The notes under the pieces: model-generated
Database searches by the model: none
Told to the model about the DNA's origin: nothing
The model's input: only the letters and a program-made list of their open reading frames with translations
Source of the DNA: Tillandsia leiboldiana
Taxonomy: Eukaryota > Streptophyta > Magnoliopsida > Poales > Bromeliaceae
Assembly (NCBI GenBank): GCA_029204045.2
Contig: CM055075.1
Coordinates: 24,251,929-24,315,928, forward strand
DNA length: 64,000 nucleotides
Direction of reading: 5' to 3'
Shown: positions 47,401 through 61,688 of the stretch, piece by piece
Layout of the letters: each line of letters starts with the position of its first letter
Numbering within the stretch: the first letter of the stretch is position 1
Position numbers and translations under genes: made by a program

Positions 47401-50400
47401 GGTAAGTCTGCCTCTGAAGTTGAACCGCCTGAATTTGGTGCCGCTGCTGATGGTGATGCAGATCGCAATATGATACTCGGTAAAAGGTGAGGTAAAGGTT
47501 GGGGAAAAAGGACATATATCAAGGCCTCATTTGATTATACTTCCATTTGTGGAAAATAGCAAAAACATATATTAAAGCCTCATTTTATTACACTTTCTTT
47601 TTCAGATCTCGAATTGTACGTTGATTGAATGTGCTGACAGACGGTATATTTTTAACAACTATACACCCAAAAGCTTTGCTTAGCAACAAAGAAACAAAAG
47701 CTTGCAGTAGTATCTTTTGTTTTAAAAAAATAAAAAATGCCTTTCTAAACTCAAATTTTGGCCTGGGTACGCCACAAGCCGACCATCAAAAACAAGAGGC
47801 TTGAATGTCCATCAGCCAACACATTCATTTACATAGAATTTGAGGAAAAGAGAAAAGGGAAGCATAGCTAAACAAGACCAAAAATTATCTCATGCCGAAA
47901 CTTACACTTTTTCCTTTGGTTATTAGATTTTTTGTCACACCATCAGATTCTGTGGCCATCATTGCTGCCAATGCTGTTCAATCAATTCCTTATTTCACCT
48001 CTGGTCTCAAGGGAGTTGCAAGGTACTTAATGAAGGTCTTTTTTTTTTTTTGGATGGTGATACAAAGTGCTGTGAGATGATCTCTCTTTTTTTTTTTTTT
48101 TGGTTTCTGTAATTGTTTGTTAGTCTACTCAAACCAACGCTCTGTGGTTTCTTTAGGTAGGTCATGTTGCTAAATCTGTGGTATAACTTCATAGTTAGAA
48201 GTTGTCTAAGTTACCATGATTAACAAAAGTGAATTTTATGTAGCCATTCATCTGTTAGTTGGTTTTATGTGTAGAACTTGTCTATTTAGGAGTATGAATT
48301 GTTGAACTATGAGGGGTTCTTTATGGTTATATTATGGTAAATTACTTAAAATCGCGTAGATGCTATCTTTCTTTCTTTTTTGACTTCATGGAGCTTTTTT
48401 ACTGTGAGAAATCTACTTTAATTGGAAGATTAATGAGCAAGAGAATGAAATTTCCTGATTCTACCACTTGCATGTGCTTAGTTTTGAGTTTATGTTTCAC
48501 ACATTTGTTCTGTTATGCCGTGTGGTATAGATTACACAATTGATTCATTATTGTTGTCTTGATTTTTCTGTATGGTTTGCATCACTTGTTAATCTATGGT
48601 AACCTCTAGTTCAGTTTGGCATCTCATTGAGTTACTTATACTGATGATATCCTTGTTAAAACTGCAGGAGCATGCCAACATCAGCTGCCCTTGATGTTGT
48701 GGCAAAGAATTTGAATCTTAAATTCTTTGAGGTATATATAGGTGAAATAAGCTTTGTAGGCTTTTTTCTATATAGAGGCATGAAAATGATGGGTTTTTCA
48801 GGTTCCTACTGGTTGGAAATTTTTTGGGAACTTAATGGACGCTGGACTATGCTCAATTTGTGGTGAAGAAAGCTTTGGCACAGGTATGTGGTATCTGATT
48901 ACTCATCACCATGGATATCATGATGTTAGTGATGTTTAAACATAACATGGAAGAGTTTAACAGTTGGAAGTTAAACTAGTTAACTAGTTTACTTGTTTCA
49001 GACTTTCAGTAGAATGAGACCAAATTATTAACAAAAGATATATACAGGATACACAGTTTCGTGGTGTTTGATTACTCATCTCCATGCATCTCGTAATGTT
49101 TAAATACAAAATGAAAGATTTGAATCGTTGGAAGTAAAACTAAATGACTTGTTTTAGTAAAACAATACGAAATAATTAACAAACAAATACACTGGATACA
49201 CATCTGTGCATGTGTTTCTCTAATGCAAGTGTTTGTCCCTTGAATAGAAATATGGACCATACTCTCCAAAATCAACTTTTCTGTGTAATTTATCTGTATG
49301 TCAGTAGCACATGATTTTTTTTTTTTTTAAAATCCAAAATTTTTGATGTAATACCAAAAGAAGATTTTTTTCCTCTCAATATGGTTGTAAGTATCATCAG
49401 TTCTGCTGCCAGAGGTGCACATATTAAAATCATGTTATGGATTCAATATTCTTGCTGTCCTTTTGAGTCAGTCATAAATTTGCCCAACTAAAGTGATGCG
49501 GGACTTAAAGGGATAATGCCAAATTTTATTAATTTGATACTATTAATAGTTTAAAGGAATCATCACTTGCAATCCTAAAGAAGTAGCTATAGCCGCCGTT
49601 GGTTGAGTAATATTAAAGTTTAGTTTCACATATGTAAAGTGGCGATTTGTACCTCGGAGTTAGGTCGGGAGATAGATTTGTTAGATATATTTGTCCATAT
49701 ATACGTACATATTTGTGTAGAACTAATTTCCTGCTTGTGTGCCAGTCTGAATATGTGGCTGTACTGATAAAATTTGTCTTTTTTTTTTTTCTTTTTGGTT
49801 CTTTCCCCGTTCTTCAGAGATTCTAGTAGGAGGACCGTATTATTGTGTGAGCCAGTGTGAGGCGAAGAAAATTTTGTCCCCATATATCTTTCAAACCTTA
49901 CCATGAATTGATCTAGGCTTCTAAGCTTGGGAAACAATTCGTGAACTTTGCTTATCTATTGGTTTTCACCCCAAAGAACACAATATCTGAGTAAATGAGC
50001 ATATTTAAGAGGTTATATATATGTTTGTTGGCTTCTGTCCCAGGATCTGATCACATTCGCGAAAAAGATGGAATTTGGGCTGTTCTCGCATGGCTTTCTA
50101 TACTTGCTTACAAGAACAAGGACAGTCTTGATGGGGATAAGAAGCTGGTCACAGTTGAAGATACAGTTCGTCAACACTGGACAACGTATGGTCGCCATTA
50201 TTATACTCGATATGATTATGAGGTAGGTATTTATGCATGTTCATATCTCATTCTCGTACTATTGATGATTACCGGTACATTGAAAATCACATCTAATGGT
50301 TTGTGCTTGTAAAGAATGTTGATGCAGGTGCTGCTAAGGACCTTATGGCCAGTCTGGTTAAAATACAATCATCTCTTTCTGATGTCAACAAGTATGTTAT

Positions 50401-52553
50401 TTTACACGATTTCACCTTGAACTTAGTAGGCGTTTTTAGTCTTACTTTATTTAATCGAGTTCATAGACCTTTTTTGGCTTCTTTTTCTTTGTTGTTATGG
50501 GATTCAAGTCTGTTATGGGTGGCTGAAGTTCTGGCAAACTATATATCAATGGGTTTATTTTCTTTTTTAGTGTAAAGCCAATAGGCTATAATCAATGGGT
50601 TCTTATTGGAAACAGAAAAAAAGAAAAGAAAAAAGTTGGTAGTAACTATTTCTCACATCTTTTTAATTTTAAATAAGTTTGGCAACTAACCAGCAATAAC
50701 AAGTATAGATAAGTCCATCCATCAGTGTGTCAAACCGCATAGAACTTGAGCACCCCCGCCTGCACAAGTATTAGGTAGTACAAGATAGATAGTGATAATC
50801 CCATGATTTGCTGTACAGCTTTTTCTACATAACTTTCCTAATATTCCTTCACTTTTACATTCCTCAACCCCATGTTACCATCTGCTGAAACCTTTTCTCT
50901 TATAAATAAGGCTCATTCATTCGGACTCCTTAAATTTAGCTATTGTGTGAAAGTAGATGTCCAATGTATTATGAAAATGTCGGTTCGTCCACTTGTTGGT
51001 CTTTGTTTATTAAGCATCTACTTTGTCTTCTATGTTACCAATTAAATGTTCAACATCTTCCTGAATCCTGGTCAACTTTTTAAGAACATGTTCGTTCACT
51101 TTGGTACATTGCGAGTAGATGCTACATTGGCACTGTTTCTACTCTTGTGTAGCATTAGGAATCAATCAAGGAAAAGTTAATAGGTTAATATTACAAGTAT
51201 AGCGAGGGAGACTTCTCAGCGAACCAATTTATGAAATTGTTCCGGTAAATTCAGCTCGAAGAATAATTAGGTTCATTGGAATTGTTTATTTCTTTCCTAC
51301 TAAACATGATGTAAATTTACATGAAATGGTCTAGAATTTTTTCAGTATTTTATTTTATTTGATTTTTTTTGTTTAATGCCTTCTATCTGTCAAAACTCTA
51401 CTAATTTTGAATTTGGTGAACCTGAACAAATGAATTTGTCCAGCGTATAATACCGTTTAAACATTAGTTAAAACCTATTTTATGATTTATTCCTTGCGAT
51501 GGGCTAGTAGTGTGATGCTATGATGCATAAATATGGACATAGCCCGACTTATGTGCCTCGTTGGACCTTTTTATGTTCCTTTTCTTGTTTACTACGGCAC
51601 TCCAACATAGTCAAAAATTAATATTATCATGCATCTTCATGAGTAAAATTTTTTGAAGTATTTTACATGTACAAGAATTATTTTCTTACGTGCATAAAAT
51701 TTAAGTAGACATTCTTTCATGTTGCAAGACAGAAGCCACTAAGAAATTGATGAAGAATTATTAACTACCCATGTTCATTTCTTCAGGATTATAAAGGAGG
51801 TACAGCCCGATGTGTCACCCGTGGTCAACGCTGATGAGTTTGAATACAAGGATCCTGTAGATGGCTCTATCTCCAAGAACCAGGGTATACGTTATTTCTT
51901 CGAGGATGGGTCGCGTCTGGTAAGTAGATTAATTTATCGCCTATAACTGTTAACGGTCGTCACGTATGCAGTTGTTGTGCATACGGCCGCGGCCATACAT
52001 GTTTTCATGTATGCACACTTGTAATTATGAGTTTATTTTGTTAGTACTTCCAAATCTGTGGGTAACCCTGTGACAAGTGGAAAACTATTTTGAACCTACA
52101 GAATCCTGTTTGGCCTTGCTTGAGCAGAGTAGCTTCTCTACTCTGGAAAGCAGCACCCAAGCAGCATCTGCAATGTGAAGCTTGCGTTCAGTTTTTAAGC
52201 GAATCTTAAATTAAAAAGGCTATTAATGCTTCCTTCAATTACTTACTCGGAAAGCACTTCTGCAGAATGATTAGACACTATTAGGAACTCTAGATTTCCA
52301 TTTACCGGTTGTCTAAAATTGGGACGTGTCTTAAATGATTTCACTCGTCCTCGCTATTTTATACTAAACCTTGAAATTCGCATCATCTTAGATTTTCCGG
52401 CTCTCTGGAACTGGCTCAGAAGGTGCGACCATCCGTGTTTACATTGAGCAGTACGAGAAGGATTCTACCAAGACTGGGAGGGATTCACAAGAGGCGCTTT
52501 CTCCACTCGTAAGATTATATCCCGTCCCCTTGGCATTCTTTTCATTTTCCCTT

Positions 52554-52613
<60 letters not shown>

Positions 52614-52753
52614 GACATATAATAACTAGATAACTTTGGTATTGCTTAAGAATATTCACTTAAATGCTTCTCATGTTGCAGGTGGATGTCGCGCTGAAGC
52701 TCTCAAAGATGCAGGAGTTCACCGGCCGGTCTGCTCCCACCGTCATCACATAA
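39098..52753 (+). CDS. PGM: Phosphoglucomutase, cytosolic (18 exons, 584 residues)
   Basis: Interconverts glucose-1-phosphate and glucose-6-phosphate in the cytosol, linking sucrose breakdown, glycolysis and cell-wall precursors. Exons: 39098-39178, 39744-39825, 41664-41719, 43201-43314, 43428-43490, 46014-46133, 46220-46320, 47005-47064, 47157-47256, 47329-47486, 47927-48022, 48668-48731, 48802-48883, 50044-50222, 50315-50391, 51787-51919, 52392-52508, 52682-52753. All introns are GT-AG and phases join without a stop. Motifs seen: GQKPGTSGLRKK near the N-terminus, TASHNPGG with the phospho-serine (exon 5), metal-binding DGDADRN (exon 10), sugar-binding CGEESFG (exon 13) and phosphate-binding SGTGSEGATIR (exon 17). 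No transit peptide precedes the core, so the cytosolic rather than the plastid form. Length and exon number agree with plant cytosolic PGM. Confidence 0.97.
42045..42467. mobile_element. MITE in PGM intron 3
   Basis: The left side CACTTTGGTCCTCAAAAAGC and the right side TTTAAGGACCACAGTGAA are inverted, with a further inner pair (CCCCAAACTTTTGGGAGTGT and CTTTCAAAAGTTTGGAGTGT). About 420 bp. Boundaries approximate; superfamily not assigned. Confidence 0.6.
45267..45854. mobile_element. hAT-type non-autonomous element (45275-45846) in PGM intron 5
   Basis: It starts CAAGGAATTTAAGTGCCG and ends CGGCACTTAATACCTTG, inverted. Both sides carry GTACTGAT (45267-45274, 45847-45854), the 8-bp duplication typical of hAT elements. 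It has GC-rich ends around an AT-rich core and a 25-bp tandem repeat (CTTCCGTGCCGACACGTGG..., 45344 and 45369). It is noncoding. Confidence 0.88.
46621..46815. repeat. 99-bp tandem duplication in PGM intron 7
   Basis: GTTTCTTAGACCTGCCGTAC and the following sequence to GGTTAGAGAAAAAA occur twice, starting near 46622 and 46721, nearly identical. The repeat lies in a region with AGAAGC/GCTTCT inverted segments (46440-46620), probably a small DNA element. Confidence 0.85.
52557..52609. repeat. (CT)n microsatellite in PGM intron 17
   Basis: About 53 bp of pure CT dinucleotide. Confidence 0.97.
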
Positions 52754-52946
52754 AATTCTAGAGAGAGAAGCCGCTGTTGCAATAAGTTGAGGTTTCTGGA
52801 TGAGAGATTTCTCTCCAATGATTTTTTGTTTTGTGATATGGTTATAGCCTTTTATAGGGCATGTTCTTCGTGCCGTAATTTATCGGTGTGTCTGCACCAA
52901 ACACAGTTACATTTCTCTTCTTTTGTGCTGTGTAATTCATGGGGTC

Positions 52947-52953
52947 CAATAAA
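52947..52953 (+). terminator. Likely PGM polyadenylation signal
   Basis: AATAAA (in CCAATAAACAATT) about 195 nt after the stop codon, a normal plant 3' UTR length. Confidence 0.5.
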
Positions 52954-52959
52954 CAATTT

Positions 52960-53429
52960 TTGAAATAATTTTGATGCCAGAATACATCTGCGGATCTGGA
53001 TTTCTGTTGTTGTAATCCATAGATGTAACAGTCCAGTTTTGTTTGGACAAACATTAGGGTTGTCAATGGGGCTGGAAGTGACCCACCCAATTTTTTTTTT
53101 GAACACCTCAGCCTTTGGCTTGACAGAAAGCTTGTTTTGAGATTATAAATAATTTATCACATGTTTTTATATGTTCTTTCTTCCTCATATCTACTGTTGG
53201 CATTTTCTTTAGTTACTTTTACTCAATTAATTGCCCGTCGAAAAAAAAAAACAAAATAGGTTGAGATTTTGTTACAAATTGTTTGTTGATTCCTCCATTT
53301 TTTTTTTTTTTTTTTTTTTTTTTTGTTTTGTTTGTTGAGGAAAATTGAGGTTTTTTTTTTTTAAAAAAAAAGTTAAAAGAGTTGTAGTTCCTTTTTTATT
53401 ATTGCTATTTAGTAACTACAGTGCAAAAG

Positions 53430-53472
<43 letters not shown>

Positions 53473-53886
53473 AGAAGGGGATTTGGGGGGTCTTTTAAAA
53501 TTAATTTTTAAATTTGGCGTTCCCCTTAGCCATCGTGTAATTTGATTTTAAAAATTGGGTTTTAAAAAGACACCGACAAAAGTTACACTGAGAAGCTTGC
53601 AATTAGTGAATGCCAAGTAGCTCATTCGGCTCATCCGAGTGGCCACTTAAATAGGCATTTAAAATTACAACTTGAATCTCGAGATTATAAAATCGTATGG
53701 ATCTAGAGCAGAGAATGAGATGATACAAGGCCAAAGAATCACACTATGTGTGATTTGAGATTTCTGACACACTAATAAATTTTCTCTGAATATATTTATA
53801 ATTAAGAAGATAGAAAATTTCATTGCCATAAGTTATCAATCAGGGCTTATCTGGAGTCCTGGACCCTGTCCTTTTATGGCCAAGTG

Positions 53887-53932
<46 letters not shown>

Positions 53933-55271
53933 CACTCACTAATGACAAATAAAACAAGCAAAGGCTTGTCCTTCACTGCACAAGAGTAATGGGATTCATG
54001 GATATTATGGTATAGGCCTTATCTTATTCTTCCACTTGGTAAAGTGGCAATAAATTAAGCAGGTTTGTCTATTGGGTATTCATGATCTCAGCAGAGTTAT
54101 GGAAAGAGGAGTCAGTCCAGCACACTGTTGAGCAACTGTTTCCAGCAAGCATTTTTTTTTTTTTTTTTTAATTTTTTTATTCACCTTTTATAATATTTCA
54201 ATAAATTTTTTTTATATTTTTAATTAAAAAATTTATTATCATTCATATCAAATTTGATAGCTATAAAAAGTGTTTGTAAAATAGTTAAATCATTATAGAT
54301 TTCTCAGTCGTAGTACATTAATAAGAACATACTATTTCTTTATAAGTGAGTAATAAATTTGCCATTCAAAATATAAAATATACAACACTTTTAAAATATT
54401 TTAGATCTTGAACCAAACGGCCCTTATTTCTATTATCGAAAACATTTGCCCGAGTGCTTGGTAGAGATCAAGTAAGTCGTATTATTTTGACTGATCTTAG
54501 ATCAGAGGGGAGTTAGACCGACTCTGACACCATGTCATCTAAAAAATCAATCTGATAAAAGGCCAAGTAGGTTTAACAGTTCTTTAAAAAAGTGTTCTAA
54601 GTTCCTGCTAGTTGGAGAATCAGAATAAGTACTGTACTGTCATTATAATTCCAATTTGGGGTTTGGAATCTTTGGATAAGGAGTAATGTTGATCTAATCT
54701 CAAGTAGGGAATAACAACAAAAATGAGAATAAAGCATCTTGTCCCAAATTTTGCCTGCCTCCCCACTAAAAAACCAGAATTACACTCATTGATTTATCCT
54801 ATACTGATCTCATATTTACTGAACATTCATTTCTGCAGTGACTAGCAAAATTGTCATCTGAAAAGAATATAACATATTATTTACAGTACTAATTTTTTTC
54901 CCCTCAGTTTCCCTGTTGCTGTAATAATGTCAGAAACATTTCTCCTATGTGTACAAGTTAAATTTCCCTGAGAAAATATACTTAGAAACCAAACTTTTAT
55001 TAGATAGTTTCAGATATTCAGGTACAAGTGGCAAGCAATGCGAATATAATTATCGGAATATCAAGTTGTCGATCGAATAAGCTCGTTGAAAACAATTTTT
55101 CTTTTTATATAAAATCTGTAAGAAAGCTAATCCGTCAGAACGCTGCCAATCGATATTGGAATATATTATAATATAAGATTAGTTGATTGCCAAAAGTTTA
55201 GCGACTAAGAATCTATAACCAAACCAAATCCAAATGAAGCCCACTGATTGAAAAAAAGAAAAGTAAGACGT
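52960..55271. other. Intergenic spacer between the convergent PGM and GS1 genes
   Basis: No gene seen. It contains poly(T) at about 53299-53323, poly(A) at about 53424-53462, and an (AC)n microsatellite at 53887-53930. A poly(T) run is also at 54152-54169. The rest is ordinary AT-rich sequence. Confidence 0.55.
53887..53930. repeat. (AC)n microsatellite
   Basis: About 44 bp of AC dinucleotide. Confidence 0.97.
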
Positions 55272-55279
55272 GTTTATTG
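55272..55279 (-). terminator. Possible GS1 polyadenylation signal
   Basis: AATAAA on the - strand (in ACAATAAACACG), about 240 nt after the stop codon. Confidence 0.4.
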
Positions 55280-55514
55280 TGGCCCTTATTCAGAATACAC
55301 GTAGAATGAAAGGCAAGAGAATGAACTGCAAGTATCTGCCTTTCGACTCTTTCATATTTCACGACACCGACAAATGAAAACTACAATAACAATGCCAGAT
55401 CCGAAGACAACTAAGACAAGCGATTTGCTAACACAGTGCGCACTGAGGTAGATTCATCGAAAAATCCACAGGAAAATAGTAGTCAAAGAAGTACTACTTC
55501 CAATCTCCTGCAAT

Positions 55515-58500
55515 TTAAGTTGGTTTCAAGAGGAGGGTAGTCTCAGCAATCATGGAAGTGACCACATAGGGATCCATATTCGAAGCAGGCCTTCGGTCTT
55601 CGAAATAGCCTAATGAAAACATCGAGACGAACCACCTAAGCTCAAGAAGTAGAGCCAAAGAATTTTAAAAACAAGTAGAACCAATTTGATGAACTTGTAC
55701 CTTTTCCGTTCTTTTCGGTGTCTCGGCCGACCCTAATGGACGCACCACGGTTCGCAACGCCCTGAGAAAATGGGAGACGGAGGTTATGAGCGCATACAAG
55801 AGAGATTATTATAGGACTAAGGGCTTCCTTGCCCTGGCTTCTAGAACAACTCTATGAGGAGGAGCTTTCAAGAAAACTGGACTTCCAGAGTTCGACAACA
55901 AAAGCTCTAATTTGATACTTCTGCCTGAAGATACTACAATGATGCTCCTTCGAAAAGATCTATTCAAACAACACTTGGGCAGAAGCTGCAACTGACCAAA
56001 CAAGTGCAAGGAGAGAGAGTTTCGGAAGGAAAACGTGCATACCCAAAGGAAGGTGTTAATGTCGGCAGTCTCATGACGGCCAGTGAGGCGGCGCTCGTTC
56101 CCTTCACCATAAGCAGCAATGTGCTCCTTGTGCCTCAGGCCGAGCTTCTCAATCGCCTTCTTAATCACGTCGTATCCTCCATCATTTCTCATAGATTTGG
56201 TGCTAAAATTGTAGAACAAAGTAAATTAGCAAAAACAAGTACTAGCAAATTTTTTTTGTCCCATATACATAGTTTCGACAATCACACCTGTAATTTGTGT
56301 GAGCACCAGCTCCATTCCAATCTCCCTATTAGCATAAGAAATCAAATAGAAACCCTTTAAAGCAATGAAATATAAAAATATACTACGTTTAAAATAAGAC
56401 GTGGAGAACAAAGAAAGAAAAATTAACCTCAATCGGCTTTGGGTCGAAGGAAACTACTACCCCAGCGATTTCGGTGATCCTCTGATAGTAGCAAAAATGA
56501 CAATTTTCCAGTAAGAAATTAAACCAACTCACAATATAAGTAAGAAAAAATATATATACAAACATTACAAATTTAGGGGAAAAAGAACTATATAATGTAG
56601 CTTACTTCGAGAATGTAACGAGCAACCCACACTTCATCGCCCGCGGAGATACCGACGGAAGGGCCAACCTGGAATTCCCACTATACGAAGATACAAAGAA
56701 AAATTAATCAATAGGTCTTTTTACATTACATTCATTATTATTATTATTATTATTTTCTCAGAGAAGAACAACCCAGAAAAATAACTCAGTTCCTACCTGT
56801 CCTGGCATGACTTCTCCGTTGATGCCGCTGATGTTGATCCCGGCATACAGACAGGCCTTGTAGTGCGAATCTACGATGTCTCGCCCGAAAGATTTGTCCG
56901 CACCAGCGGAACAGTAATAAGGACCCTATTTTACATATTCATACATTTTCAGAGCAAGCCAATAAGAGCAAAAACATCCAATAGTATTTCAATTCATAAC
57001 CAACCTGAAATATCTTCATACAATGCAATAAACATCCAATTTTCGTTAAGAGATTCTTTATAAAGATGTTTTTTTTTTTTTTTTTTTTTCTTCTGAAGTG
57101 ACTACTACATAAAGTTAAGTTCGTCAAATTCTTAAAGTTCGTATGAACGAGAACAAAAAAGAAAACAATGAAGTGCATTAATAAGAGCAAAAAGCGGTAA
57201 AAATATATATACCTGAGGACCAGGGAACCCACCAATAGGCCATCCAAGAGGCCACTTAACATCTTTCTGAAGGAGAGTGTACTCCTGCTCAATTCCATAC
57301 CTGTTTCATATCAAAAAAACCACCCAAAAAACAACAACAAAAGAGAAATGTAAAATTTACCGAAAATTATTAATAAGAAAAGGGTTAAAGTTTAAAAGGC
57401 ATATAAATAATTTAAAGGATGAGCATATGATAAGTAATACCAAGGCACTTCTGCGACAACATCAGGGTGGCTAAATATCTTAGCTGCATTGTATCTCTTG
57501 TTGGTCGGGATCGGGTCGCCCGCCGGTGTATAACAATCACACATGACCTACATGAAGAAAACAAACTAAATTGATAATTCGAAACTTGCGGACATATAAA
57601 TTTGAAATAAATAAGAAAAGAACAACAAGAGTACTCACAAGAATGTTGTTCCCCTTCCTGAATGGATCCTTAAAAATGGCTTGGGGACTTCACATAGCAA
57701 AATGAATGAATGAATGCGACAAAATTCAATGAATCAATTGTGATAAAAATATATATGGTAAAGAGAAGAACATACTATAGGATCACTTCGCTATCCTCTC
57801 CGGGAGCTTGGCCCGTGCTCGAGCCATCGTAGTTCCACTTCGGGAGCTTGCTCGGATCGGTAACCGGTCCTGGAAGTGTCTGATCAAAAAGATTTATGAA
57901 CACATATATCAAATTATGTATATATATATATGTATATAATTATTAGATTCTAATGTAAAGTATGTACCCTTGCTTTGCTCCTGATGTCCAAACCAGATCC
58001 TCCAATCCTATATTATAAAGTATGGTGAGATAATACAATCATGTTTTTTTTTTTTTTCTTTTGTTTAATTGTGAGCTTAACACAATACTATAATAAAAGA
58101 GAGAGTAAAAGAGACACAACAAAAAAGAAGTAAAAAAAGCAGTAGTAGAACAATAATAAAAGGAACTCTAGGAATCAAAATAATCTAACAACAAATTTTC
58201 ATTGAGAAGGAGTAAGCATCTAATCTAAACCAACACATCCCAGTGCTAAATCTATAATCCTGGAACTTTACAACACAAGAGGTGGTTAAAATAAAAAAAA
58301 AAACAAAAAAAAAAAATCAAATTGGAGAACTCTATGAATAAGGAAAGCAATTTAATACAAACTAAAAAGGCACAGATACTGCACACATCAATAAAACCAA
58401 ACCCAGTAATACAAGAACATATTCAGCACCCTCCCCCCCCAACCCCCAACCCCCAACCCCCCAAAAAAAAGAAAGAAAAAACAGTGTGTGAACCAACAAA

Positions 58501-58767
58501 ACCCAGCAATAAAAAATCAATAACAACACCACCAAATCAGAGAAGTATATAGATAAAAGATGATCAAACATAAAGAAAAGTGGAGAACCAAGTAAGATAC
58601 AAACAAAACTCAAAAATAAGTCCACCAAAACAGAGAAAAAAATTTCCAAAAAGATATTAAAAACACGAAGAGGATTAAACATGAAGAACTAACCATATGT
58701 ACTCAGCAATGATCTTATCAGTGTGATCAGAGAGGTTGAGGTTCAGGAGATCTGTGAGAAGAGCCAT
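55515..58767 (-). CDS. GS1: Glutamine synthetase, cytosolic GS1 (13 exons, 357 residues)
   Basis: Makes glutamine from glutamate, ammonium and ATP in the cytosol (primary nitrogen assimilation and nitrogen recycling); the enzyme is an oligomer. Exons in gene order: 58767-58694, 58007-57968, 57879-57776, 57687-57639, 57547-57441, 57300-57213, 56925-56797, 56680-56606, 56481-56428, 56325-56288, 56202-56043, 55761-55701, 55609-55515. All splice sites are GT-AG and phases join with no stop. Visible signatures: [18 protein letters not shown] (beta-grasp domain), [40 protein letters not shown] (ATP site region) and [19 protein letters not shown]. The protein begins [16 protein letters not shown] with no transit peptide and lacks the C-terminal extension of the plastid form, so GS1. 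356-357 residues is the family's usual length. Confidence 0.97.
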
Positions 58768-58839
58768 GGTAGTTGAGAGAGAGCGAGAACGAGATCTAAG
58801 AGAGAGTCCTAAAGAGAGAATGATGATGAGGAGAACATG

Positions 58840-58853
58840 GCCTTTTAATATGA
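58840..58853 (-). promoter_or_regulatory. Possible GS1 TATA-like box
   Basis: ATATTAAAAGGCC on the - strand about 75-85 nt upstream of the ATG, with a CT-rich leader (TCTCTCTTTAGGACTCTCTC) after it. The position fits a core promoter with a leader of about 50 nt. Confidence 0.4.
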
Positions 58854-58867
58854 GAGGTTACGGGTTG

Positions 58868-60145
58868 GTGATCAAATAATAATAATAATAAATAACTGAA
58901 TATTATATTATTCTCTATCGTGTTACAGATAGCGTCAAATTGTTATCTTATTTACATGATAATTTTATATATAATCCTTAAAAAATTTTAAAATTACAAA
59001 TTTATTATTTGCTTAAATTTCTACTCATTACTAAAGAACAAAAATGTTAAAAAATTTATTTAAATTAATTTATTTGATTTGAATTAATTAATAATATTTT
59101 AACTTTAAAATTTAAATATGATATATTTATCTTAGACTGACTCAATTTATATAAATTGAATAGTTGAATAGTAAAATTAAAAATTTTAAAAAATTAATAA
59201 ATATCAGAATAAAAAATACCAATAATTCACATAAGTTATTTAGTAGATAACTTAATTTTCGCCGTTGAAATTATCATACTCTTATTATATAAAAGGAATT
59301 TATTTATTTATTTACTAAAAAAATAAAAATATTTTTCGAAAAGAGCCGGTTTTCCTGAAAAGCCGGGCTCGGGTTTCAACTTTCAAGACCGGTAACGGCC
59401 GGTACCAACCCACTTGCACCGGCTCGGCCGGTCAAAACGTGTGTAAATAAAGCTCTGAAGGGTAATAAATTTCCAAAAATCCGTACACCCTTTTAAAGGA
59501 TGTATATGAAGTACGCTCGGGTATTTTTTATTAGTTATTTTAAAATTACTATTAAAATTTATTTTACTCTAAAATAAATAAAATATAAAATATATATTTT
59601 ATTTAGAATGTAATATAAAATATATATTTTATTTAGAATGTGTAAATAATATTTTTTTATAAATTTTTGAATAAATTATTTTTTTGATCATCAATTTATA
59701 ATGTGTGCTCAAATTTTAATTTATTGTAAATTTTTGTTTAAGTTTTTAAAATTATTATGATCATGTCATAAGACACAATTTAGTTATCCATATATTAATA
59801 CATTGCTTATGTAAAAATGATCCGGCATCTTAATTAGTGAAGCATCACCGATTATATTATTTTTATATTATTTTTACGTTAATGATGCATTAATATATCA
59901 TCAACTAAATTGAGTTATAAAATTTAATTGTAATAATTTTAAAAGTTTAAGCTAGAATTTATAAAAAATTAGAGCTTGCGGCTGAGAGGGTCAACTGCAG
60001 CAAAATTTGTGTACCAAACATGTAATTTACCTTTGAATTTAATAAAATAAAATATTATTTTTTAAACAATTTATTCTCTTTTAATTATGTTTAGTATGAA
60101 AAGTAAACTCTTTTATGAAATTGCACTGCCCTTTTAACAATGAGC
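58868..60145. other. GS1 upstream intergenic DNA, AT-rich
   Basis: No gene seen. A GC-rich patch (59345-59450) carries GAAAAGCCGGGCTCGG and repeated CCGG motifs. A 29-bp tandem repeat of TAATATAAAATATATATTTT type is at about 59580-59641. Confidence 0.5.
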
Positions 60146-60309
60146 AATGCTACATGTACACCCCGAAGGGGTGTACATCCTACATCTCCACCTCTTTAAT
60201 GGTGGCGATATTTTTTACGGGTCATATCAAGTGACCCATCATCACACCCCCACCCTTAGATGGGTGGGGGTGTGAGATGTACACCCCTTACGGGTGTACA
60301 AGTAGCATT
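60146..60309. mobile_element. Fold-back MITE, ACACCCC family, copy 2
   Basis: AATGCTACATGTACACCCC at the left and GGGTGTACAAGTAGCATT at the right are inverted. Inside are TCCACC and GGTGGGGGTG-like pairs and a central GGTCATATCAAGTGACC. It matches the layout of the copy at 35829-35990, with diverged sequence. Confidence 0.8.
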
Positions 60310-60316
60310 TTCCTTT

Positions 60317-60319
<3 letters not shown>

Positions 60320-60385
<66 letters not shown>
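60320..60385. repeat. (TA)n microsatellite
   Basis: About 65 bp of TA dinucleotide directly after the fold-back element. Confidence 0.97.

Positions 60386-61688
<1,303 letters not shown>

Noticed and set aside
49995..50575. Alternative PGM-like open frames reading through introns 13-15
   Set aside because: They are exon 14 and 15 sequence extended into introns. The splice sites chosen restore the conserved protein without gaps.
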